From Patescibacteria group bacterium (GTDB taxonomy: Bacteria > Patescibacteriota > JABMPQ01), in contig JAHJQX010000018.1 in NCBI GenBank assembly GCA_018818965.1, forward strand, positions 1 through 58,583: 58,583 nt of DNA, written 5' to 3'. The notes under the pieces were generated by a model, which ran no database searches, was not told the origin of the DNA, and saw only the letters and a program-made list of their open reading frames with translations. Positions 19,151 through 26,724 of this stretch are shown here, piece by piece. Both the position numbers and the translations under genes were made by a program. Position 1 is the first letter of the stretch, and each line of letters opens with the position of its first letter.

Positions 19151-20053
19151 TTATTTTCTAATATTATAAAGTGTCTTTTTATCAAGATGCCAACGATTTT
19201 TCCAGCCACTATCATTACGACCAGCATCGAATAAAGTTGCTTTTTTTTGCCAGGCTTCCTCTAGAGCTTTAACGACAACATACGAACCTAAATTTGGTAC
19301 CTTCTCAATGTTTGATCCAGCCATAATGTATGTGTAAATGTTTTTGTATAGCAAAGAAAATGAAACCGCTTCTTTTACTCCGTCTACTATAAATGATTGT
19401 AGCGACCATTCCCAAGGTAATTGCAATAGATTACGGAATGCTTCTTGCTGTTTTTCTTCTTTGAATGATGACTCTGAGCCAAATCGTTTAACATTAAGCT
19501 CAAAAAGCAATTCCAAGTCTTTCGGCTCGTCTTTAATTATTTCAATTTGGTGTTTGTCTAGTTGGCGAATTTTTTTACGGATGTTACTTCTCGACTTTGA
19601 GCTAAATTTTTTTTGCAAGAAATCTTCAAAATCCTGATAATTTTCAAGAGACAAATAATATGTTTCGTCATAAGGTTGGTAATTTTCTAAAATTGGATCT
19701 CCATCCATAAAATCACGCAGATAAATTTTTTCGGTGATCTGACGTAAAACATGCTGGTAGAATTTAATTGCTAAAGGTTGATAATTCCTGTCTATCAGGA
19801 CGTGATTATATTCCATAAAATCCCCACCAAAATATTCTAGGAATTTATTTTTGTTATTGTATTGAAGTGGTAGTAGCCCGATTAGTTTGTTGTTAATATA
19901 ACCAGCGTAAAAAGCGAGAGGAAAATTACTAGGCGCGAAGAAAGCATATCGGAAATCCCATTCATCATAAGGGCATAGTCGTGGCGATAAACTATCCCAA
20001 CATATTTTTGCGGTGTCGATGTCAGTAACTAGTTTGAATTTTATGTCGGGCAT
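19151..20053 (-). CDS. GNAT-fold acyltransferase, BioF2/CelD (FemAB-like) type
   Basis: FSSKSRSNIRKKIRQLDKHQIEII, LFELNVKRFGSESSF, ATLFDAGRNDSGWKNRWHL; 3 bp downstream of the ATP-grasp gene. Confidence 0.7.
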   Translation of the reverse strand: MPDIKFKLVTDIDTAKICWDSLSPRLCPYDEWDFRYAFFAPSNFPLAFYAGYINNKLIGLLPLQYNNKNKFLEYFGGDFMEYNHVLIDRNYQPLAIKFYQHVLRQITEKIYLRDFMDGDPILENYQPYDETYYLSLENYQDFEDFLQKKFSSKSRSNIRKKIRQLDKHQIEIIKDEPKDLELLFELNVKRFGSESSFKEEKQQEAFRNLLQLPWEWSLQSFIVDGVKEAVSFSLLYKNIYTYIMAGSNIEKVPNLGSYVVVKALEEAWQKKATLFDAGRNDSGWKNRWHLDKKTLYNIRK

Positions 20054-20056
20054 GTT

Positions 20057-22363
20057 TTAGTTTAAAATACTGGGCTTTTCTTTATATCTTTGGATAGCAG
20101 AATTTAGCAAGTCTTCGATGAATGAAACCACTGGTATTTTAGCAATTTTTAAAATATTTTTTATTTCCTGAGTATTCCTGATCAGAGGTTGAGCTTCGAT
20201 ATTAGTGACAATTGGATTGTGATCATCATCAACTAATATTTCGACTAATGCCAAATCAGCACAACCTAGAATAGAAAATGAATCAAAAGCCATCTCGGTA
20301 ATTAAAGTATTTAACTTTCTATTGAACTTCTTCGGGGAGGAAATCTTAGCTTGGTTATTGCCGTATTGGACAATAGGGAAAGCGTTCAAATTATGAGGAG
20401 GATTTCCATAAATTAATACGTGAAAAGTTTGCCCTTTTATGTATTCTTCTAAGTAAGCTGGCGCAGTAAAGTTGTTGGTGATACTTCTGATTTTTGAAAC
20501 TACTTTATTTTTGGTTTTAATAATTTGCCAGGAGTTATTATCCATGGTGCGGGGATAATTTTGTTTTTCTCGTACTTTGACAGGAAAGTTCAGATCAATA
20601 TCAAAAGCATCAGATTCAGAATTAATAAATTCCCATTCAATAATGGGTATTTCGTGAAAGCTGAGCAGCTTTCTTGTTTTTAACGAGTCTTTTGTCAATT
20701 TGTCGCAGAATAGATCTGATCCAATAATCGGAATATTCAGAGGTTCGATCAAGGCTTGAATAGCTGATGATTCCTTATTGTAGTCATCTGTTAAATTAAG
20801 GAGTAAATGGATATTATATTCTTTAACCTTCTGTCCAAAATTGGTAAGGTCGTTAAAGTCTAGAAAAAATAATTTAAATCCCTTATTTTGCAGTTTGGTT
20901 TTTACGGATTGAGTCAATAATGAATCGGTAGCCCGACCATTTTTTTTAGGATTAATAATCCCAATATTTATACTTTGATATGCATTATGTTTTATTTTTT
21001 CTAACTTCGCTGCCTTGACGAGAAATTCTTTTTTAAAAGTAGCGGCGGCGAATTTGTTTTTCCTTTCTGTCTTACCGATTGAAGACAGTGAATGAAAACG
21101 AGCGATCTCGTAGTGCACACATTTTATTGCTTCTTCAAGATTGTCTTGAGCATCATTAAAATTATCTCCTTTAGTAGTTATCCAACCGAGAAATTCGTAA
21201 CCGTCAGGAGGGGACAGAACCGGGTCACCAATTTTTTTGTGAAATTTTAGTTCGAGAATATTTTTTTGTTTTTTAATTTCCGAATCAATTTCAAATTGCG
21301 ATAAAATTCCGGAATGTTCAGGGAGAAAGTCTTGGCTAATCAAGTAGTCGAAAGGTTTTTGGGGCTTAATTATTTTAGGAAAATTAACGCCGAGAGCAAT
21401 TTTAGCGGCGTATTCAATTAAATCAACGTGCCAAGCATAATTGATAAAAGCATGGATTTCATCTCCACCCATCCGTAGATTTACTTCAATTGGTACCGGT
21501 CCTTCATTAGTAACTTTAGCCTCAAAGTGGATGCAGCCGTTTTGGATATTAAGTTTTTCTAATGTCTCGTCAGCCATAGCAATCAGTGCCTCCTGATCAT
21601 CAATCGGTAAGTTGGAAGGGATTGAATGTCCAGTTTCCAAAAAATATGGCTCAGCTGTTTTGTCGTTATCAGAGACAGAAAAAAATTTCATTCGACCATT
21701 TTGCAATAAAATGTCGATATCAACTTCGTCTCCATCAATATATTCTTCTACTATAATGTCTAAGCCGTCAGTCAGAGCTGATTCTACTTCAGTAGAAAGA
21801 GATTTTTTGATGTATAAATAAGCGTCTTCTAGCTCCTGGGGGTTATTTATTTTAATAACATAGGCGCTACTTGAACCATAAGCTGGCTTGATAACTAAGG
21901 GAAAACGTAAATGTTTTTTTACATAATTTAGATCCTTTTTTGTCCTAACTAATTGATTTTGTGGAGTTGGTAAATTATTTTGCCGACAAAAATCGCGGAA
22001 AAGATATTTATTCCTAGCTTTTTGAGCAGTTGCGTGAGGGATGCCAATCAGATTAAAAGCGTCAGATATTTTGGAGGTTAATAGAACATCATCTTCCCAA
22101 AAGGTAATGACCCCTTCAAACATTAAATTGGGATGCTCGGAAGCAAAGGCTTTGGCTGCTTGCAAAGATTCCTGATGATTGGCGGTGTCAGCCAAAATCC
22201 AATGATCAACGTATGGCTTAGCCCAGTTTATTTCCTTATTTAGGGCAATAATAGTTAACCCGAGTTTCTTGAGTCTTTCAACAGTGAATTTTTTTTTGAT
22301 AGAGGAGCCGGTATTTACCAAAAGGATTTTTTTCCCTAAAAATTCCTTTTTGCTGTTACTCAT
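20057..22363 (-). CDS. Fused double ATP-grasp ligase: carnosine-synthase/biotin-carboxylase-like N-half and D-Ala-D-Ala-ligase-like C-half
   Basis: N-half FPLVIKPAYGSSSAYVIKI, IIVEEYIDGDEVDIDILLQNG, IEVNLRMGGDEIHAF; C-half LLLNLTDDYNKESSAIQALIEPLNIPIIGSD, FPVKVRE, PAYLEEYIKGQTFHVLIYG, IVTNIEAQP. Confidence 0.8.
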   Translation of the reverse strand: MSNSKKEFLGKKILLVNTGSSIKKKFTVERLKKLGLTIIALNKEINWAKPYVDHWILADTANHQESLQAAKAFASEHPNLMFEGVITFWEDDVLLTSKISDAFNLIGIPHATAQKARNKYLFRDFCRQNNLPTPQNQLVRTKKDLNYVKKHLRFPLVIKPAYGSSSAYVIKINNPQELEDAYLYIKKSLSTEVESALTDGLDIIVEEYIDGDEVDIDILLQNGRMKFFSVSDNDKTAEPYFLETGHSIPSNLPIDDQEALIAMADETLEKLNIQNGCIHFEAKVTNEGPVPIEVNLRMGGDEIHAFINYAWHVDLIEYAAKIALGVNFPKIIKPQKPFDYLISQDFLPEHSGILSQFEIDSEIKKQKNILELKFHKKIGDPVLSPPDGYEFLGWITTKGDNFNDAQDNLEEAIKCVHYEIARFHSLSSIGKTERKNKFAAATFKKEFLVKAAKLEKIKHNAYQSINIGIINPKKNGRATDSLLTQSVKTKLQNKGFKLFFLDFNDLTNFGQKVKEYNIHLLLNLTDDYNKESSAIQALIEPLNIPIIGSDLFCDKLTKDSLKTRKLLSFHEIPIIEWEFINSESDAFDIDLNFPVKVREKQNYPRTMDNNSWQIIKTKNKVVSKIRSITNNFTAPAYLEEYIKGQTFHVLIYGNPPHNLNAFPIVQYGNNQAKISSPKKFNRKLNTLITEMAFDSFSILGCADLALVEILVDDDHNPIVTNIEAQPLIRNTQEIKNILKIAKIPVVSFIEDLLNSAIQRYKEKPSILN

Positions 22364-22374
22364 TTTTTAAGATA

Positions 22375-22527
22375 TTAACTAATTTCAAAAATAAATAAAA
22401 AAGGCCAACACAAAATCGGCTTCTTTTGGTAAGAATTATTTAGTTGTAATAGTTCGCTTCGTTGCTTAGCCGAAAGCGGGTCAAAAAAACCTCTTCCCGG
22501 AGGTTCATCATTTTCACCCTGATTCAT
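22375..22527 (-). CDS. Small ORF (50 aa) upstream of the ATP-grasp ligase; candidate precursor or leader peptide
   Basis: Translated by hand: MNQGENDEPPGRGFFDPLSAKQRSELLQLNNSYQKKPILCWPFLFIFEIS*. Below the track's length cutoff; same strand; in-frame TAA upstream; promoter-like sequence about 37 nt upstream. Confidence 0.45.
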   Translation of the reverse strand: MNQGENDEPPGRGFFDPLSAKQRSELLQLNNSYQKKPILCWPFLFIFEIS

Positions 22528-22563
22528 TTCTGTTTTAGTAGAAGTAAATTATTCAGTACCTGA

Positions 22564-22592
22564 ATTTTAGCTAGTATTCATTCAACCGTCAA
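22564..22592 (-). promoter_or_regulatory. Sigma70-like promoter for the sORF/ATP-grasp/GNAT operon
   Basis: Minus strand TTGACG - 17 nt - TAAAAT. Confidence 0.55.
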
Positions 22593-22619
22593 TGTTATTT
22601 TAAATTTATTGTCCCACAA

Positions 22620-22707
22620 TCCGACCGTCTAACTTCTTCCAAAAACCTGTTTAAGCCTTAAAATATCTCAACTCCAGGAGCTATAGAGGGTTAGAATTTG
22701 TTTCAAC
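22620..22707. repeat. Intergenic repeat R1
   Basis: TTTAAGCCTTAAAATATCTCAACTCCAGGAGCTATAGAGGGTTAGAATTTGTTT; shares core with R2, R3 and R5. Confidence 0.5.
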
Positions 22708-22770
22708 GATTAAAATAAAAATATTTCAATATAAAAATTTTGGTATATAATTAATATATATCAAAAAAAT

Positions 22771-23169
22771 ATGGAAGAAGAAGTCGATATTAAACAATTA
22801 ATTGCTTCAGTCCCAGAATTCAAATTTATTTGTTGGCAAAAGCAGAAAAGGGAATTTATCCAAAATATTTGGCAGCGAATGTCGATTATTTCTAATCAGC
22901 CAAGTGACATCATTGCCGAAGAGTCGACCAGCGATGAATTGGATCGTTGGCTAGATATCTGGGAACAGAAAATTAGTATAACAAGTAGAATTGGAATTAA
23001 TATTAATTCAGCAGATCCCTGGGCATTAATTCGTGTGCGGAAGGGGTGGTTGAAATCTTTTTGGCATCGATTGATCAATAAAGATTTTCTTATAAAGGTT
23101 GATGATAAGTACTACGGTATCCAAGAGGAAGAACACTGGTACGGAGTCCATATCATAGACTACAAATAA
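22771..23169 (+). CDS. Hypothetical protein
   Basis: 132 aa; stop overlaps the next start (TAATG). Confidence 0.6.
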   Translation: MEEEVDIKQLIASVPEFKFICWQKQKREFIQNIWQRMSIISNQPSDIIAEESTSDELDRWLDIWEQKISITSRIGININSADPWALIRVRKGWLKSFWHRLINKDFLIKVDDKYYGIQEEEHWYGVHIIDYK

Positions 23170-23480
23170 TGAATAAGATAAGCAGTAATTTAATCTACGA
23201 TTATAAAAAAGCAAGAACCGATGCCCGATTAGATATTTCTCGGGGCAAAGTTAAAATATTTTACCTTGCTGCAGGAATTGTACCGATCCCTTTTGGTATT
23301 AAATTAGGGCAGAATTTACCAAAACACGAAAGGGCATGTTTTGGTACAGGCTGTACAGATCAAATTAATTCTCCTGATTGTCCCAAAGATTATAAAAGAT
23401 ATATGAAAGCCATAGAAGGATATGCTGGGAATTATAATTCAGAGATCGCTAGGTATTATGGGTTAGATCTGCTCGAATAA
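23169..23480 (+). CDS. Hypothetical protein with Cys motif CFGTGCTDQINSPDC
   Basis: 103 aa; translationally coupled to the preceding ORF. Confidence 0.6.
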   Translation: MNKISSNLIYDYKKARTDARLDISRGKVKIFYLAAGIVPIPFGIKLGQNLPKHERACFGTGCTDQINSPDCPKDYKRYMKAIEGYAGNYNSEIARYYGLDLLE

Positions 23481-23495
23481 ATAAATCTTTTCTAT

Positions 23496-23714
23496 TCAGA
23501 CGAAAAATCTAGATGTAATAAATAAAATCCCGAAGAGAAAATAATAAAATATTGATAGCCAGAAAAAGCCACTACGCTGTTTTCCATAGATCGGAGCAAA
23601 AAATGCACCAACGCCAAATCCGCCTATTTTTCCTTTAATTATTCCTTTAGTATCAGCAGTTAAGATAATTATGCCAATAATTTCTATAATTATTGATTGT
23701 AGTATTTTCGTCAT
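23496..23714 (-). CDS. Small membrane protein
   Basis: 72 aa, two hydrophobic segments. Confidence 0.45.
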   Translation of the reverse strand: MTKILQSIIIEIIGIIILTADTKGIIKGKIGGFGVGAFFAPIYGKQRSGFFWLSIFYYFLFGILFITSRFFV

Positions 23715-23792
23715 TTATTATTTCCTCAGAAACGCAATAACTTTTAATAAAAAAACCAGTGCAATGTTTTTGACTGGGATTAAAATGATCAC

Positions 23793-24050
23793 TTAATATT
23801 TAATTTTTGGAGCAACAAAGTATGAGATCACAGAAAAGAGCAATGGCAACACAAGATGCCGCCAATTTATCACCTCAGAGAATGATAGCATTGCGACGAT
23901 TGCAATCATCGCTACTCCTGAACATGACCCCCAGATTATTATTTTCTTGCCCGATATTATTTTTTCTGAGCAAGATTTTGATAGAATGGAGAAAATGCCC
24001 ATGGCTCCCAACATTAGGGCGCTGGAGCATAGATAGTAAAGAGCTTCCAA
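23793..24050 (-). CDS. Small membrane protein
   Basis: 85 aa, three hydrophobic segments. Confidence 0.45.
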   Translation of the reverse strand: MEALYYLCSSALMLGAMGIFSILSKSCSEKIISGKKIIIWGSCSGVAMIAIVAMLSFSEVINWRHLVLPLLFSVISYFVAPKIKY

Positions 24051-24180
24051 GGGTCACCTCCGTTTTAGTATGATCATAATAGTTCACTTTGATACATTGT
24101 CAAGGGTCGTTGCATTGCGGCGTCAAGTTTACACTTGAGAGTCACTGAGTTCACTTCGATGGCATTTGGATTGTATGTCA

Positions 24181-24240
24181 TTTCAACTCTTAAAATGGAT
24201 TTACTCCGCGTGTTAGAGCGTGTTAGAACCTGTTTGGTAT
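24181..24240. repeat. Intergenic repeat R2
   Basis: CTTAAAATGGATTTACTCCGCGTGTTAGAGCGTGTTAGAACCTGTTTGG. Confidence 0.55.
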
Positions 24241-25329
24241 TTTATCCCCGACCATCTTGTCATTAGGCCGCATAAACCATCCCTTAGTCCTATTTGCCAC
24301 CTTAACTAAGGCCAGCATAACTGGCACCTCCACTAAGACACCAACGACCGTGACTAAAGTTGCCCCTGAACTTAGACCAAACAAGACAATGGCCACCGCC
24401 ACCGCTAATTCAAAGAAATTACTAGCTCCGATCATACTAGCGGGAGCAGCAATGTCATGAGTAACCCGCCATATTTTGGCCCAAACGTAGGCCAGGAAGA
24501 AAATAAAGCAGGTTTGGATTATCAACGGCACCGCTATTAAGCCGATGTGTAGTGGATTGCTTAAAATAACCTCACCCTGAAAAGAAAAAATAATGACTAG
24601 GGTAAATAGTAAGCCTACTTCTGTAATCCCTTTAAATTTTGGGAGGAATTGCTTTTTAAAATGCTCACTACCGTTTTTCTTTATCTGTCCCTTTCTTGTT
24701 AAGTAGCCTGCTAAAAAGGGGATGACCACAAACAATCCGACCGACAAGGCTAGAGTGTCATATGGGATAACAACGCCGCCAATACCCAAAAGAAGCGAAA
24801 CGATAGGCGCAAAGGCTACGAGAATGATAAGATCATTGATGGCCACCTGGATTAAAGTATAAGTAGCGTTACCTTTAGTGAGATGGCTCCAAACAAAAAC
24901 CATGGCTGTGCAAGGGGCGGCTCCTAAAAGTATTGCTCCCGCGATATATTCTTTGGCTAAAGCATCGGCGATATAATTTTGGAATATTATGTTGAAAAAC
25001 AGGAAGGCAAAAAAATACATGGTGAAAGGTTTGATTAGCCAGTTTGTCACTAGAGTAACAGTTAGACCTTTCGGCTGCTTAAAACATTTTTTAACACAAG
25101 AGAAATCAACTTTCAACATCATCGGGTAGATCATCAGCCAAACCAGAATGACTATTGGCAGAGATACACTAGCGTATTCGAATTTACCTAATGTTGTAGG
25201 GACGATAGGTAAGTATTTACCTATCAAGACCCCCGTGACAATACACAAGAATACCCAGACGGAAAGATATTTTCCGAATAAACCAAGCGCTTTTTTAGTG
25301 TTACTAGAATTTGTAGTATTTTTACTCAT
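24223..25329 (-). CDS. ACR3-family arsenite efflux transporter
   Basis: GAILLGAAPCTAMVFVWSHLTKGNATYTLIQVAINDLIIL with the family Cys; 10-TM pattern; SMIGASNFFELAVAVAI. Confidence 0.92.
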   Translation of the reverse strand: MSKNTTNSSNTKKALGLFGKYLSVWVFLCIVTGVLIGKYLPIVPTTLGKFEYASVSLPIVILVWLMIYPMMLKVDFSCVKKCFKQPKGLTVTLVTNWLIKPFTMYFFAFLFFNIIFQNYIADALAKEYIAGAILLGAAPCTAMVFVWSHLTKGNATYTLIQVAINDLIILVAFAPIVSLLLGIGGVVIPYDTLALSVGLFVVIPFLAGYLTRKGQIKKNGSEHFKKQFLPKFKGITEVGLLFTLVIIFSFQGEVILSNPLHIGLIAVPLIIQTCFIFFLAYVWAKIWRVTHDIAAPASMIGASNFFELAVAVAIVLFGLSSGATLVTVVGVLVEVPVMLALVKVANRTKGWFMRPNDKMVGDKIPNRF

Positions 25330-25391
25330 GCTGCTAAATTATATACTGTGCATATTAGTTAGACAAGATTGATACAAGCCGTATCCTATCC

Positions 25392-25533
25392 CAACCAAAG
25401 AAGAGGCCTCACACCTCTTTTTCTATTACCTAAATTAAGCTAGCTTAAGCCTAAAACTCCGCGGGCTAGACTACGTTAGAACCTGTTTGGCACTTTAAAC
25501 TTAGCCGCACAGGGTCAGATTTGGTTTATTGAT
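25392..25533. repeat. Intergenic repeat R3 with GAGGCCTC hairpin
   Basis: AGAAGAGGCCTCACACCTCTTTTTCTATTACCTAAATTAAGC..TTAAGCCTAAAACTCCGCGGGCTAGACTACGTTAGAACCTGTTTGG; similar to R5 and, at its 3' part, to R6. Confidence 0.6.
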
Positions 25534-25535
25534 TG

Positions 25536-26411
25536 CTATTTAATAATACTTTCTAAACCCTCCACCCACCCTAAACTTCCACATTTTTCAGTGACAAATA
25601 TCTTTTTAACTAAGCCTTGAGTGTCGTCTACACTTAAGCTATTTTTGAACTTTTCTATTATGATGCCAGGATTAACCTCAGAATTTTTTACAAGCATAAA
25701 CTTTCTACTAACTCTGATTAGCTCAAGATCAGCCAAAGAATCACCGACAGCCATTGTTTCATTATGGGAACAATTTAACCTTTTTTGGATTATTTCTGCT
25801 GCTGAACATTTATTTGCGCCTTTAATAACTAGATGGTAAGCATGATCTCGCGTCTCATCGGAATTTGAAATTTCAATGAAGCCGTTGTCTACAATTTCCA
25901 GATAGGGAAAATTATTAAGCAAAAGCTTGTTGAATAATTTAAGGTCTATATTTCCTCTCAAAAGAACCGTGCCTCTTTTGTTCATAATATTGTTTTTTGG
26001 ATCACCTGGCCGACCGTCCTTAGGAGTGAAAATTAAAAGTTTTTCTTTTCTTGTTTTAGCCTTCTCTAACAGTAAGTCTACAGCGCCGACTATATACATC
26101 GCATCATGACTATTTGTCTCGGATAAACAGTTCAAAAAGTTATCATTATCCTCATAGCTTTTTAGATCTCCATGGTTGATGATTTCTTCCTCTCCATAAG
26201 ATATGATAGCTCCTAATTCAGCAATAAATATAGGAGAAAGTTGGTTTTCCTTAACTATTTTACTAGCTTCTTTTATTGATCTTCCAGAAACCAATGAAAC
26301 AGTAATACCTTTCTTTTGAAGGATCTCTTTTAGCTTTCTGGCTGGTGCTAAAACTTTACCCCCTTGGTTTGCATAGGCGCCATCATAGTCGGTAAGTATT
26401 AGTTTAATCAT
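25536..26411 (-). CDS. HAD-superfamily phosphatase (Cof/MPGP-like)
   Basis: MIKLILTDYDGAYAN, VSLVSGRSIKEA, NETMAVGDSLADLELI; internal ATG at 26411 preferred because the homologous N-terminus starts there. Confidence 0.75.
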   Translation of the reverse strand: MIKLILTDYDGAYANQGGKVLAPARKLKEILQKKGITVSLVSGRSIKEASKIVKENQLSPIFIAELGAIISYGEEEIINHGDLKSYEDNDNFLNCLSETNSHDAMYIVGAVDLLLEKAKTRKEKLLIFTPKDGRPGDPKNNIMNKRGTVLLRGNIDLKLFNKLLLNNFPYLEIVDNGFIEISNSDETRDHAYHLVIKGANKCSAAEIIQKRLNCSHNETMAVGDSLADLELIRVSRKFMLVKNSEVNPGIIIEKFKNSLSVDDTQGLVKKIFVTEKCGSLGWVEGLESIIK

Positions 26412-26499
26412 AAAGTGGATGTTATCTAATTGCTTAGATGCATTATATATGAGCAGCCTGGCTAAGTCCATCACAATCGGTTCGACCGTCCGATCCCCG

Positions 26500-26655
26500 T
26501 CCAAAACAAAAAGGCTTAAACAAGCCTTAAAATGGATTTACTCCCGGGGTCGGGCAGGTTCCGAACTCTAAATTGGGGTAAAATAGCAGATAATTTGGCT
26601 TTGGTGCAGAATCAGGCTTGTTTTACAGCGGTAGATTTGGTTTATTGATTGGCCG
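26500..26655. repeat. Intergenic repeat R4 with tRNA-3'-end-like segment
   Basis: AAGGCTTAAACAAGCCTTAAAATGGATTTACTCCCGGGGTCGGGC; ACTCCCGGGGTCGGGC equals the 3' end of tRNA-Asn at 29347-29362; ends TAGATTTGGTTTATTGATT as in R3/R6. Confidence 0.5.
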
Positions 26656-26724
26656 TCGCATTAATTATACAATCCCTGTCATATTTGCTACAATCAATGT
26701 AACTTGCTAATTAAAAATAAAAAA

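Noticed and set aside
26461-26504. Upstream extension of the HAD ORF to 26504
   Set aside because: Extra 31 residues precede the usual HAD N-terminus and overlap the R4 repeat; ATG at 26411 is the better start.
26540-26580. Second tRNA gene in R4
   Set aside because: Only about 16 nt of the tRNA-Asn 3' end plus a T-loop-like GTTCGGAAC; no anticodon arm or 5' half.
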